DNA of 50,882 nt from Lachnospiraceae bacterium (GCA_910573755.1 CAJTBO010000016.1:54272-105153); one strand, 5' to 3'; counted from the stretch's first letter, positions 15,555 through 23,920 are shown. Numbers and translations: made by a program. Notes: generated from the sequence alone by a model not told the origin.

Positions 15555-16319
15555 CTATTCAAGGCTTGCGGCATACCGTAAAACCCCTAGATGGATCGCC
15601 CAGGCCACCCTGTCCTGATAGGATTCTTTCGTCAAAAGCCCGGCTTCCTCAGAGTTTGATAAAAAACCGCATTCCGCAATAATGATCGGGGTTTGTGTCT
15701 TTTTTAATAAGTAATAGCTGTCATTTGCCTTGGCTTCCCGCCTGTTATCTTTATCAAGTACCTCCGTCATGGTCTTCTGCATCATTTCCGCCATGCTTTT
15801 CCCCTGCAGGCTGGTTGCGTAATAGAATACCTGAGCGCCCTTCACATACTCTTCCGAATAGGAATTCTGGTGAATGCTCACTGCCAGATCCGCTCCGGAA
15901 GAATCAATAAGCGCCACCCGGTTTTTCATATCCTGCACTTTTTTATTGGAATCCTCCGGCTGATAGAGCCCCTCTTCCCCCTCCCGCGTCATGATCACTT
16001 CCACATCCGAAAGTTCCAGATACCGTTTTACTTTTCTGGCTATCACCAGATTAATATCTTTTTCCAGCGCCTGATTGATGCCTACCTTTCCGGGATCAAT
16101 CCCCCCGTGTCCCGCATCGATCACAACCACCAGTTTCTCTTCCGCTCCGCCGGCGGAATTCTCCTTATCCTCCGTCAGCCCCGCCGTATCCCGATGAATG
16201 ATAATACTTCCGCTGCCTGTTGTCACATATTCCGCCGTCCGGCGGGAAAGAAGCAGCATCGCGGCAATAAATACCGCCCCCATACCGACCCTTATTTTTT
16301 TTAACTGTTCTTCTGTCAT
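15555..16319 (-). CDS. cwlD: N-acetylmuramoyl-L-alanine amidase, CwlD-like
   Basis: A 254-aa amidase_3 protein with an N-terminal membrane anchor (VGMGAVFIAAMLLLS). The zinc ligands and catalytic residues are all visible: His71 in VVVIDAGHGG, Glu86 in ALEKDINL, His150 in AVSIHQNSYS and the Glu of IIIAECGFLSN. The VQDMKNRVALID segment is typical of CwlD, the amidase that, with PdaA, makes muramic-delta-lactam in spore cortex. Length fits CwlD rather than larger autolysins. If so, the organism is or descends from a spore former; a vegetative wall amidase is the alternative. The start at 16319 lies behind a hairpin. Confidence 0.85.
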   Translation of the reverse strand: MTEEQLKKIRVGMGAVFIAAMLLLSRRTAEYVTTGSGSIIIHRDTAGLTEDKENSAGGAEEKLVVVIDAGHGGIDPGKVGINQALEKDINLVIARKVKRYLELSDVEVIMTREGEEGLYQPEDSNKKVQDMKNRVALIDSSGADLAVSIHQNSYSEEYVKGAQVFYYATSLQGKSMAEMMQKTMTEVLDKDNRREAKANDSYYLLKKTQTPIIIAECGFLSNSEEAGLLTKESYQDRVAWAIHLGVLRYAASLE

Positions 16320-16325
16320 AAACGT

Positions 16326-16366
16326 GCCTGCCCATTCCTCTTTAACTCATTTTATGAGGAACAGGC
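16326..16366 (-). promoter_or_regulatory. Hairpin in front of cwlD
   Basis: GCCTG (16326-16330) and TTCCTC (16335-16340) pair with GAGGAA (16356-16361) and CAGGC (16362-16366). The inner CTCAT/ATGAG pairing is an alternative. The only GAGG-like ribosome-binding sequence for cwlD lies in the 3' arm of the RNA stem, so folding could limit translation. No T-run, so not a clear terminator of the upstream gene. Confidence 0.4.
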
Positions 16367-16392
16367 AAGGCTTATGTTATGGAAACAACCTG

Positions 16393-18093
16393 TTAATTTG
16401 CACAATAATCCGTGATCAGATCCCAGACATCCGGCGTTTCGAGCCCGAGTTTCCATTCCGCCACCCCGGCCAGATCATAGGTTTTCATCACATCCAGTTT
16501 TACTTTTATTGAATCGTAATTTTCCAGCCATACCTGATACAGCGTATCGCCTTTTTGAATCTCGCCGTAATGCTGGCATTCCGCCTCCTGCCACTGGGTC
16601 TGTATCCCGTTGTCCGCCACAAAAGCTGCCGCCGCCTGCATTCCAACAGACTCCCCGACTACTTCCGTACCTGTCGTTTTCCAGATTCTCGTATAGAACG
16701 GTATTCCGTTGATCAGCTTCTCGGCAGGCACATATTCCAGAGTACCGGTTATCCCGCTTTCCACATAGTCAATGCTGGACACGGAGCCTGCTTTCCCGCC
16801 GCTTCCCCAGTGCTCATCATATCCCATAAGGATCACATAATCCGCATAAACAGCCTGCTCCCTCCGGTTATACCAGATAGCGCCGCCGGAAACAGGATAG
16901 TTGTCCACAGAAAGCACGATCCCGTTTTTCCTGCATTCGACGGAAAGTTCCCGGATAAATTCCACAAAATGTTTTCCGGTCCTCTCGTCGATCTTTTCAA
17001 AGTCTATATTCAATCCGTCAATTCCGTAATTCAATACCTCCTGCATCAGATTCCGGATCAGGTTCTCTCTTGCCGCAGAAGAGGAAAAGATCGCATACCT
17101 GTCCACCTCTTCCGTAAAATCATCGGCGAGCGCCCAGACCTCCAGGCCCATGGCATGCGCACTGTTTACATAATCCTGAGAAGCATAGCTGACGATCCCG
17201 CCTTCATTTCCGGTCAGATGGAACCAGGTAGGGGATATGACATTCAACCCCTTTGCATTTGCCGTGACTTCAGCCAGCGTGGCATTTCCGGCAGGACCCG
17301 AAATCTGGTGCCAGCCCATATTGATCTTCTGTCCTTTTGAGATACTGGGAAATTCCAGATCGCCGTACATAGACGAATTATTGACAAAGCTCGGCGTCAT
17401 GCTCTCTATCTCGCCCAGCTTCTTATTTTCTACATACCCGATAAAACCGTCTTCTGTTTTTACCTTCGACCAGGTTTCCATCTGTTCCAGCACGCCTACC
17501 CGGTCTCCGGCTGCAACTTCTTTCAATATTTCGCTTTTTACACCGCCCTGGTACCTGACCTGTGTGTCTTTCTCTATTGTCGCAAACTGTCTTTCGCCAT
17601 AAGTAGTATAGATCTGGACACGATTCGGGTCTGTGAACGTTTCAAAGTCAAACACCGTAAACAGCCTGATAAAATCAATCGCAATATACAGCGTATCCCC
17701 TTCATAAAATGCGATCTGATAATCACAGAGATTTTCATTATCTCCGTCCATATAGCTGCTTTCTCCTATATTATAAGAAATAATACGATCCGGCAGCACA
17801 TAACGTATCGTATTTTCCGTCTCATTCACATACAGCCTGGTATAGATAAAATAATCGCTGACTGTATCATAGGTGATATAAAAGGTTCCGTCCGACCCCA
17901 CCCGGGCTTTATCTAATATCACTTCATCCTGCATGATAATAGCGCCTTCATCTCCCGAAACTCCGAAATATTCATTCAGATCAGCCTGATCCTGAGAATA
18001 GGAATATTTCTCCTTGAACTCTTTGCCGAAACTTACGCCCACTATAATGATAATAAGGACGACTGCAATTAATACCGGAATTATTTTTTTCAT
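16393..18093 (-). CDS. GH18-family glycosidase with SH3-like domain (YdhD/YaaH-like)
   Basis: A 566-aa exported protein anchored by an N-terminal helix (IIPVLIAVVLIIIIVGVSF). Residues about 30-170 form a unit resembling copper-amine-oxidase-like N-domains, and about 185-225 form a bacterial SH3 domain (TQVRYQGGVKSEILKEVAAG, WSKVKTEDGFIGYVE). From about 260 a glycoside hydrolase family 18 barrel carries the DxxDxDxE motif in DGLNIDFEKI, catalytic Glu366. Relatives include spore-cortex and germination glycosidases. It precedes cwlD by 73 bp in the same direction, consistent with shared cell-wall work. It has its own promoter at 18119-18147. Confidence 0.85.
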   Translation of the reverse strand: MKKIIPVLIAVVLIIIIVGVSFGKEFKEKYSYSQDQADLNEYFGVSGDEGAIIMQDEVILDKARVGSDGTFYITYDTVSDYFIYTRLYVNETENTIRYVLPDRIISYNIGESSYMDGDNENLCDYQIAFYEGDTLYIAIDFIRLFTVFDFETFTDPNRVQIYTTYGERQFATIEKDTQVRYQGGVKSEILKEVAAGDRVGVLEQMETWSKVKTEDGFIGYVENKKLGEIESMTPSFVNNSSMYGDLEFPSISKGQKINMGWHQISGPAGNATLAEVTANAKGLNVISPTWFHLTGNEGGIVSYASQDYVNSAHAMGLEVWALADDFTEEVDRYAIFSSSAARENLIRNLMQEVLNYGIDGLNIDFEKIDERTGKHFVEFIRELSVECRKNGIVLSVDNYPVSGGAIWYNRREQAVYADYVILMGYDEHWGSGGKAGSVSSIDYVESGITGTLEYVPAEKLINGIPFYTRIWKTTGTEVVGESVGMQAAAAFVADNGIQTQWQEAECQHYGEIQKGDTLYQVWLENYDSIKVKLDVMKTYDLAGVAEWKLGLETPDVWDLITDYCAN

Positions 18094-18118
18094 GCCTGTA
18101 CTCCTTTCAATCGTCCCT

Positions 18119-18147
18119 ATTATACCAAACTATTTCCGTATCGTCAT
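18119..18147 (-). promoter_or_regulatory. Promoter of GH18 gene
   Basis: Minus-strand ATGACG (18142-18147), 17-bp spacer and a perfect TATAAT (18119-18124), 25 bp before the ATG at 18093. The -35 is weak, the -10 strong. Confidence 0.55.
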
Positions 18148-18270
18148 TATGATTTTCTGTGAAAGAACCAATTTTCTTTTCTGACATATAATATCACCAT
18201 GAGGGGCTTCTCTTCCGCAATACTTTTGCCAGATACTATGTACTATGCATTCAAACGGCTCCTCAAATGA

Positions 18271-18486
18271 CTAACCTTCTTTGATCTTATCGTAGCGTAC
18301 CTGCGTCAGGATGCCCTCTTCGTCGATTACAAAGTCCGGCATATACACAGCATCTTCCCTGACAAACCGCTCCGCGATCCTTGAAGGTGATGCAGGCTGT
18401 CCGTCCATATAAAGCTCAATACCCCGACTGAGGATATCCTCCAGCCTGTCTTCCATGGCCATCATTTCCTTTTTGTTATTCGGCAT
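18271..18486 (-). CDS. Small conserved-looking hypothetical protein
   Basis: A 71-aa acidic protein with a perfect AGGAGG a few bases before the ATG at 18486, which is the main support that it is real. The sequence is soluble with an N-terminal charged helix (MAMEDRLEDILSRGIELYMDG) and a second half PSRIAERFVREDAVYMPDFVIDE ending LTQVRYDKIKEG. I do not recognise a family. It is separated from the GH18 gene by about 180 bp and is probably transcribed alone. Confidence 0.6.
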   Translation of the reverse strand: MPNNKKEMMAMEDRLEDILSRGIELYMDGQPASPSRIAERFVREDAVYMPDFVIDEEGILTQVRYDKIKEG

Positions 18487-18618
18487 AATCCCTCCTTTCC
18501 TGATTTCTGCTTTTCCAAAAGGAGTGTTATTATATCGTGATATATATTAAAGAGATGTTTCATATAGAAATTTAAATTTTGAAATTGCAGATTATTATTT
18601 TTTTAGTTGACGATACTA

Positions 18619-18657
18619 GTAAAGGCGACTTTACCGTAAAGATAATTTTACCGTAAA
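18619..18657. promoter_or_regulatory. Operator-like cluster of TTTACCGTAAA repeats
   Basis: Within the 600-bp gap 18487-19085, TTTACCGTAAA occurs at 18630-18640 and 18647-18657, 17 bp apart, and is preceded by a perfect inverted repeat GTAAAG-GCGA-CTTTAC (18619-18634). Together they give a ladder of GTAAA/TTTAC half-sites, as at binding sites of dimeric regulators. The rest of the gap is AT-rich with no convincing gene. The regulated gene could be the 71-aa gene to the left or mecA to the right. Confidence 0.45.
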
Positions 18658-19035
18658 ACGGCCTGTACCATAGAAACAGTTTTCCAAAGTACCCGGACGT
18701 GTAAAATGTTTTGAAAAATCAAGAATATCATGTAATAGTTTTGGATTATTAATTTAGGAAATCATTTGGAAAATTTTAAACTCTGAACCGGCACATAAGC
18801 CTATAAGACATCTCTAATACTAATTTTATATTTTAGATTACGAGATGAAGTCATTGTTTAGAAAATTCTGAATCATTTGCGGCAGATCCGATAAAACTCT
18901 GCCTGATTAGGTAAAATACGTCCTGCCTCCTTCCGTTACAAATTGTCCAAAGGCACTTTAGAGTTATATAATACCAAAAAAATTGGCAAATTTCAACTAT
19001 TTTATTAATTTTTTTTAAACTGTTTTCCCAAACTC

Positions 19036-19064
19036 TTGACTTGTCCGCCGTCAAAGTATAAAAT
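19036..19064 (+). promoter_or_regulatory. Promoter of mecA
   Basis: TTGACT (19036-19041) and TAAAAT (19059-19064) with a 17-bp spacer; the overlapping TATAAA at 19057 gives 15 bp. Transcription would start about 15 bp before the ATG at 19086. Confidence 0.6.
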
Positions 19065-19085
19065 CGCCTAAAGGATGTGATTATT

Positions 19086-19826
19086 ATGAAAATAGAAAAA
19101 GTAAATGACCATCAAATACGCTGTACGCTGACCAGAGAAGATCTGCTCAGCAGAGAACTTAAAATAAGTGAACTCGCCTACGGTACGGATAAGGCAAAGG
19201 ATCTGTTTCGCGACATGATGCAGCAGGCCGCCTGCGAATTTGGTTTTGAGGCTGAGGATATCCCTCTTATGATAGAGGCGATCCCTTTAAATGCCGAATG
19301 TATCGTGCTGATCGTAACCAAAGTGGAGGACCCGGAGGAACTTGATACCAGATTTGCCCGTTTTGCCCCTTCCGTGAATGAAGACAGCGAAGAGGGGGAA
19401 AACGATTATTCAGAGATTGCCGATGAAGTGATGGATCTGTTTGAACGGATTCATAAAAACGCTTCCTCTTCTGAAAAGACGGTCGTAAAAGATAAAGATA
19501 CCGTTACAGCCGCAAAATCCGAAAAAGAAGAAGAGGTATACCGTATCTTTACGTTCTCTTCCATGAACGAACTGACCGGCCTTGCCCATATTTTCGGTCC
19601 GGAACTTATCTGCGAAAACCGCCTTTATAAAAACGATCTGAAAAACCAGTATCTTCTGGTTGTCAATCAGCGCGCTCTCTCCGCGGAAGCTTTCGGAAAG
19701 GTCTGCAACACCATTTCCGAATATGGCGTTACAACAAAAGCCATGCAGGCAGGCATCGCCTATATGGATGAACATTTTGACTGTGTCATCTCTGAAAACG
19801 CATTGCAGAAACTCGCAAGGATCTGA
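19086..19826 (+). CDS. mecA: Adaptor protein MecA
   Basis: A 246-aa protein of the MecA family. The N-terminal target-binding domain (MKIEKVNDHQIRCTLTREDL, then LFRDMMQQAACEFGF) is joined by an acidic linker (residues about 95-140) to the C-terminal ClpC-binding domain (YRIFTFSSMNELTGLAHIF, CNTISEYGV, LQKLARI). In Bacilli MecA delivers ComK and other proteins to ClpCP; in Clostridia the targets are less known. I start at the ATG at 19086, with AAGGA 10 nt upstream; an in-frame GTG at 19077 is also possible. Followed by a strong terminator. Confidence 0.9.
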   Translation: MKIEKVNDHQIRCTLTREDLLSRELKISELAYGTDKAKDLFRDMMQQAACEFGFEAEDIPLMIEAIPLNAECIVLIVTKVEDPEELDTRFARFAPSVNEDSEEGENDYSEIADEVMDLFERIHKNASSSEKTVVKDKDTVTAAKSEKEEEVYRIFTFSSMNELTGLAHIFGPELICENRLYKNDLKNQYLLVVNQRALSAEAFGKVCNTISEYGVTTKAMQAGIAYMDEHFDCVISENALQKLARI

Positions 19827-19893
19827 GGTCCCTGCGCCGAATATACAAACCGGAGGCTGTCCCCTTCACCGGCAGCCGTATACCGATCAGAAT

Positions 19894-19925
19894 AAAAGCC
19901 GGGCAGACTGTCCCGGCTTTTTTGT
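19894..19925. terminator. Rho-independent terminator between mecA and DUF1858 gene
   Basis: AAAAGCCGGG, a short loop, then CCCGGCTTTTTT. It ends mecA. The A-run on its left side makes it usable in the opposite direction too, for the minus-strand DUF1858 gene that stops at 19938. Confidence 0.88.
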
Positions 19926-19937
19926 TTCTTTTTCTGT

Positions 19938-20129
19938 TTATGCCTGTTCGATCTTTGCCATCAGTTCATCGATACTGATGCCGTGTACCATAGCAGCCTC
20001 TTCTAAAGACTCCCCCTGTGCCGACGGGCAGCCCAGACAATGCATGCCCGCTTCCATCAGGATCGGTGCCACATCGGGATTTGTTCTTAAGATTTCCCCG
20101 ATCGTCATTTCTTTGGTAATTCCACTCAT
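19938..20129 (-). CDS. DUF1858-domain small protein
   Basis: A 63-aa protein, essentially one DUF1858 domain: [41 protein letters not shown], with the two cysteines of HCLGC. Such domains occur alone or fused to redox and hybrid-cluster-related proteins in anaerobes and may bind metal or carry a disulfide. AGGAGG lies ahead of the ATG at 20129. It is divergent from the pyruvate formate-lyase locus and shares its control region (20130-20388). Confidence 0.85.
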   Translation of the reverse strand: MSGITKEMTIGEILRTNPDVAPILMEAGMHCLGCPSAQGESLEEAAMVHGISIDELMAKIEQA

Positions 20130-20291
20130 ATTAAAAGCCTCCTGTTCAGTTTCATTTTAATTTGAAAACATATACAGTATAATACTTTCCAGTTTTGCCT
20201 GTAAATACCCACACTTCTTTTAATTTGTAAAAATTCCATAAAAAGTCTGTAAATATGCTCTTTTTGTATAGAAAAAAGTACATCACTATCC

Positions 20292-20321
20292 TTGACTTAA
20301 CTGTGTTTTGTACTCTATAAT
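20292..20321 (+). promoter_or_regulatory. Promoter of the pyruvate formate-lyase locus
   Basis: TTGACT (20292-20297) and a perfect TATAAT (20316-20321) spaced 18 bp, giving a leader of about 60 nt before the AGGAGG and ATG at 20389. Strong sigma-A type, as expected for a main fermentation enzyme. No clear Rex or FNR box was recognised. Confidence 0.75.
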
Positions 20322-20388
20322 AGCCGTATAGAATCATTGATCTATTAATTTTTCAATTCAAAATATTAATTAACAGGAGGCACACAAA

Positions 20389-22425
20389 ATGAGACCAGAA
20401 TGGACAGGTTTTGTAGGCAACAAATGGGACCGCGAGGTAAACACCCGTGATTTCATCCAGAAGAACTATACCCCTTACGAGGGAGATGATTCTTTCCTGG
20501 CAGAGCCTACACAGAACACAAAAGACTTATGGGAAATGGTACTGGATCTTTCCAAAAAAGAACGTGAAGCAGGCGGTGTACTGGATATGGACACCAAGGT
20601 TGTTTCCACCATTACTTCCCACGGCCCGGGTTACCTTGACAAGAGCAAAGAAACTATCGTAGGTTTCCAGACAGACGCTCCTTTCAAGAGATCCCTGCAG
20701 CCCTACGGCGGTATCCGTATGGCAGAGAAAGCTTGCGCAGATAACGGTTACGAAGTAGATCCCGAGATCTCCGAGTTCTTCTCCACACACAGAAAAACAC
20801 ACAATGCCGGTTGTTTCGATGCATATAATCAGGAAATGAGAGCATGCCGTTCTTCCCATATTATCACGGGCCTTCCTGATGCTTACGGCCGCGGCCGTAT
20901 CATCGGCGACTACAGACGTGTCGCTCTGTACGGTATCGACAGACTGATCGAAGACAAACAGGATCAGAAAAACTCCACAGGACGCGTGATGACCGATGAA
21001 GTGATCCGTCTTCGTGAAGAGATCTCCGAGCAGATCGTTGCTCTGAAGATGATGAAGGAAATGGCTGCCTCCTACGGCTGCGACATCTCCAAACCCGCAT
21101 CCAATGTACAGGAAGCTATCCAGGCTACTTATTTCGGATATCTGTGTGCTGTTAAGGAACAGAACGGTGCTGCTATGTCCCTCGGACGTACTTCCACATT
21201 CCTTGACTGCTACGCTGAAAGAGACTTAAAGAACGGCACATTCACAGAAGAACAGATTCAGGAATTTGTTGACCACTTCATTATGAAGCTGCGCTGCATC
21301 AAATTTGCACGTACTCCTGAATATAACCAGATTTTCGCCGGCGATCCGGTATGGGTAACAGAATCCCTCGGCGGTATGGGCGTTGACGGACGTTCTCTCG
21401 TAACAAAGATGAGTTTCCGTTTCCTGCACACACTGACAAACCTGGGTGCTTCTCCGGAGCCCAACCTGACAGTTCTGTGGTCCACAAGACTTCCTGAGAA
21501 CTGGAAGAGATACTGCGCAAAGATGTCTATCCAGACTTCTTCCATCCAGTATGAGAACGATGACCTGATGAGAGCTACCCACGGCGATGACTACGGTATC
21601 GCATGCTGCGTATCCTCCATGGTAATCGGTAAGGAAATGCAGTTCTTCGGCGCTCGTGCCAACGTTGCGAAATGTCTGCTGTACGCGTTGAACGGCGGTG
21701 TTGACGAAGTTACCAAGAAACAGGTTGGTCCTAAGTATCGTCCTGTAACAGGCGATGTTCTGGACTATGATGATGTTTGGGATAAGTTCATGGATATGCT
21801 GGAGTGGCAGGCAGACGTATATGTAAATACTCTGAACATCATTCACTATATGCATGATAAATACTGCTATGAGAGAGCTGAGATGGCTCTGCATGACAGA
21901 GACGTAAAACGTTACTTTGCAACAGGTGTTGCCGGTCTGTCCATCGTAGCTGACTCCCTGTCCGCAATCAAGTACGCTAAAGTTGAAGTGGTTCGTGATG
22001 AGGACGGCGTGATCGTAGACTTTAAGACCACCGGCGAGTTCCCGAAATATGGTAACGATGATGACCGTGTTGACGATATTGCTCAGGAAGTTGTTCACAG
22101 ATTCATGACAGCGATCAGAAGACACCATACCTACAGAGAAGGCGTTCCTACTACTTCCATTCTTACCATTACTTCCAACGTAACTTATGGTAAGGCTACA
22201 GGCAACACACCTGACGGACGTAAGAAAGGCCAGCCGTTCGCTCCCGGTGCCAACCCGATGCACGGCCGTGATACCCACGGTGCGGTTGCTTCTCTGTCTT
22301 CCGTATCCAAACTGCCGTTCAAAGATGCTCAGGATGGTATCTCCAATACCTTCACGATCATCCCCGGCGCTCTCGGTAAGGAAGATCAGGTATTCTCGGG
22401 TGATATCGAGCTTGAACTGAAATAA
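20389..22425 (+). CDS. pflB: Pyruvate formate-lyase catalytic subunit lacking glycyl-radical domain
   Basis: A 678-aa protein that follows pyruvate formate-lyase over its barrel: the active-site pair Cys406-Cys407 in [30 protein letters not shown], and close to its end [19 protein letters not shown]. Complete enzymes have about 740-760 residues and continue from that point into NL(V/M)xxLDGYF...RVSGYAV with the radical glycine. Here the chain instead ends [12 protein letters not shown], and the missing piece is encoded separately at 22809-23051. The enzyme converts pyruvate + CoA to acetyl-CoA + formate under anoxia. The lack of the radical Gly in cis means it can work only with a partner in trans. 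Separate RBSs, structured spacers and the conserved activase downstream argue against a sequencing error. Confidence 0.95.
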   Translation: MRPEWTGFVGNKWDREVNTRDFIQKNYTPYEGDDSFLAEPTQNTKDLWEMVLDLSKKEREAGGVLDMDTKVVSTITSHGPGYLDKSKETIVGFQTDAPFKRSLQPYGGIRMAEKACADNGYEVDPEISEFFSTHRKTHNAGCFDAYNQEMRACRSSHIITGLPDAYGRGRIIGDYRRVALYGIDRLIEDKQDQKNSTGRVMTDEVIRLREEISEQIVALKMMKEMAASYGCDISKPASNVQEAIQATYFGYLCAVKEQNGAAMSLGRTSTFLDCYAERDLKNGTFTEEQIQEFVDHFIMKLRCIKFARTPEYNQIFAGDPVWVTESLGGMGVDGRSLVTKMSFRFLHTLTNLGASPEPNLTVLWSTRLPENWKRYCAKMSIQTSSIQYENDDLMRATHGDDYGIACCVSSMVIGKEMQFFGARANVAKCLLYALNGGVDEVTKKQVGPKYRPVTGDVLDYDDVWDKFMDMLEWQADVYVNTLNIIHYMHDKYCYERAEMALHDRDVKRYFATGVAGLSIVADSLSAIKYAKVEVVRDEDGVIVDFKTTGEFPKYGNDDDRVDDIAQEVVHRFMTAIRRHHTYREGVPTTSILTITSNVTYGKATGNTPDGRKKGQPFAPGANPMHGRDTHGAVASLSSVSKLPFKDAQDGISNTFTIIPGALGKEDQVFSGDIELELK

Positions 22426-22472
22426 AGCACGATAAAACCTGAATAGTTCGATATCACCTTTGATAATCGAAC
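22399..22472 (+). promoter_or_regulatory. Mutually exclusive RNA hairpins at the pflB stop
   Basis: Segment A (22399-22409, GGTGATATCGA, inside the last codons of pflB) pairs with B (22445-22458, ending TCGATATCACC). B can instead pair with C (22461-22472, TGATAATCGAAC) around a CCTT loop. CCTGAAT is repeated at 22438 and 22472. This is the geometry of an attenuator or a translation-coupled switch. Pairings are seen; function is inferred. Confidence 0.5.
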
Positions 22473-22502
22473 CTGAATCGAAATAATAAAATAACCAAAA
22501 CC

Positions 22503-22538
22503 GCAGCCGCCCGGCCGGTCCGCCGGCGGTGCGGCTGC
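22503..22538 (+). promoter_or_regulatory. GC-rich intercistronic hairpin downstream of pflB
   Basis: GCAGCCGC pairs with GCGGCTGC around an inner CCGGC/GCCGG stem. No T-run follows; the next gene's RBS comes right after. It is likely a 3' stabiliser for the pflB message or a processing signal that sets the ratio of the three split-enzyme parts. Confidence 0.6.
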
Positions 22539-22557
22539 AGAACTGGAGTAAAAATAA

Positions 22558-22773
22558 ATGGATGATAAGGCTTTAATCGACGATCTTGTTAAAATGCTGG
22601 ATTCCGGCATGGCTGGCGGTGTTGGACACGTAAACATCGATTATGATGAAAATAATGAACAGGACAGATCCGTTCAGACTATGGGCTGCACGGATTGTTC
22701 CAGAACCCCGCTCGCATGCAGCGTTCCGACTCTGGAACAGGGTTTGGATGATTACTCAGGTTCTGGTATATAA
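22558..22773 (+). CDS. Small Cys-containing protein related to the start of the glycyl-radical domain
   Basis: A 71-aa protein with GGAG before its ATG. Residues 6-28 ([20 protein letters not shown] and following) line up with residues 6-29 of the next gene product ([20 protein letters not shown] and following), sharing LV..LLD.G..GG.GH.N. After that it diverges: no RVSGYAV loop, but Cys44, Cys47 and Cys54 ([12 protein letters not shown]) and a Ser/Gly tail. I read it as a duplicated and remodelled copy of the radical-domain N-terminus, perhaps a placeholder, assembly or redox-sensing partner of the split enzyme. No known family recognised; function is inference. Confidence 0.75.
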   Translation: MDDKALIDDLVKMLDSGMAGGVGHVNIDYDENNEQDRSVQTMGCTDCSRTPLACSVPTLEQGLDDYSGSGI

Positions 22774-22808
22774 TCTTAAATAATGTTAATACTATGGAGG
22801 TAAAACCA

Positions 22809-23051
22809 ATGGCAGCAAACACAGTTCAGGTTGACAACCTGGTAAACTTACTGGATGGCTATGCAACAAAGGGAGGCCATCACTTAAATGTTAATGTATT
22901 AAACAGAGATATGTTACTGGACGCTCAGAAGCATCCTGAGAACTATCCTCAGCTTACGATCCGTGTTTCCGGATATGCTGTAAACTTCATCAAGCTTACA
23001 CCGGAACAGCAGGCTGACGTTATCTCCCGTACATTCCATGAGGCTATCTGA
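22809..23051 (+). CDS. grcA: Autonomous glycyl-radical domain protein (GrcA-like), missing part of PflB
   Basis: An 80-aa protein; GGAGG lies 8 nt before the ATG at 22809 ([10 protein letters not shown]), better than the in-frame ATG at 22794. It contains everything absent from the upstream Pfl[48 protein letters not shown] and [11 protein letters not shown], with the radical glycine at residue 55. In Escherichia coli YfiD/GrcA is a spare part that rescues oxygen-cleaved PFL, but there the main enzyme has its own domain. Here this protein must supply the only radical glycine, so it is a true subunit. The activase gene follows. The organism can replace this small chain alone after oxygen damage. 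Confidence 0.93.
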   Translation: MAANTVQVDNLVNLLDGYATKGGHHLNVNVLNRDMLLDAQKHPENYPQLTIRVSGYAVNFIKLTPEQQADVISRTFHEAI

Positions 23052-23087
23052 TAAAGGGTTTTCGGGAAACAGTATTGTATAAACCAA

Positions 23088-23117
23088 TCCCCTGGAGCTG
23101 TGCTTCAGGGGACTTTT
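23088..23117 (+). terminator. Partial terminator between grcA and pflA
   Basis: TCCCCTG (23088-23094) pairs with CAGGGGA (23106-23112), followed by CTTTTC. The short T-run suggests incomplete termination, so that pflA is made at a lower level than the structural parts. Confidence 0.6.
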
Positions 23118-23158
23118 CAAAGGCGGATAAATTCCGTCTGTAAAGGAGTTTTCTCTCT

Positions 23159-23920
23159 ATGAAAGGACGTATTCATTCACTTGAAAGTTTTGGTACCGTA
23201 GACGGTCCGGGCACAAGATTTGTCGTTTTTGTACAGGGTTGCCCCATGAGATGCGCTTATTGCCACAACCCTGACACCTGGGCTATGGATGGCGGTACGA
23301 TGATGGAACCTGCCGAAATCATTGAGCAGTTTGAAAAGAACCGCCCCTTCTATAAAAATGACGGGGGACTTACCGTCACCGGCGGCGAGCCTTTAATGCA
23401 GGTAGATTTTCTGATCGATCTGTTTACGCTTGCAAAAGAGCATAATATCCATACCTGTATTGACAGTTCCGGTATCGCCTATAAGGAAAATAACACTGCT
23501 TTCATTCAGAAACTGGATAAACTCATGCCGCTGACTGATCTTGTCATGCTGGATATCAAGCATATTGATCCTGAAAAGCATAAGGAACTGACAAGCCAGC
23601 CCAATGACGGCATTCTTGCTTTTGCAAAATATCTGGAAAAGAAACAGGTCCCTGTATGGATCCGTCATGTGATCGTACCCGGGGTGACAGATGATGAAAA
23701 GTATCTGTATCAGCTTGGTCACTTTATCGGCCGGCTTTCCAACCTGAAGGCTCTCGATGCGCTTCCGTATCATACTATGGGTGAGAAAAAATATGAAAGC
23801 CTCGGTATGGAATACAAGCTTCATGGAGTTCCCGCAATGGACCAGAAAACTCTACTTGTAAAAAAGCAGGCTATTCTGGATGGAATAAAAGCAGCACGTA
23901 AAGAAATGGAACAGGCGTAA
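23159..23920 (+). CDS. pflA: Pyruvate formate-lyase activating enzyme
   Basis: A 253-aa radical SAM protein. The [4Fe-4S] motif CPMRCAYC (CxxxCxxC) lies near residue 30 in VQGCPMRCAYCHNPDTW; VTGGEPLMQ is the SAM-binding GGE motif. Start ESFGTVDGPGTRFVVFVQ is typical of PflA. It generates the glycyl radical using SAM and a low-potential electron donor. Here its target should be Gly55 of the separate 80-aa domain protein in complex with PflB. RBS AAGGAG precedes the ATG. The ferredoxin gene 136 bp downstream could supply the electron. Confidence 0.96.
   Translation: MKGRIHSLESFGTVDGPGTRFVVFVQGCPMRCAYCHNPDTWAMDGGTMMEPAEIIEQFEKNRPFYKNDGGLTVTGGEPLMQVDFLIDLFTLAKEHNIHTCIDSSGIAYKENNTAFIQKLDKLMPLTDLVMLDIKHIDPEKHKELTSQPNDGILAFAKYLEKKQVPVWIRHVIVPGVTDDEKYLYQLGHFIGRLSNLKALDALPYHTMGEKKYESLGMEYKLHGVPAMDQKTLLVKKQAILDGIKAARKEMEQA

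Noticed and set aside
18851-19054. 67-codon minus-strand frame upstream of mecA
   Set aside because: No initiation signal, low complexity and overlap with the mecA promoter.
21226-22278. 350-codon open frame on the minus strand
   Set aside because: Antisense to pflB; arises from its codon bias. No initiation signals and no recognisable motif.
20389-23051. Interrupted PFL as a frameshift artefact
   Set aside because: The two parts are separated by more than 380 bp with another gene, two ribosome-binding sites and hairpins, so a simple indel cannot rejoin them.
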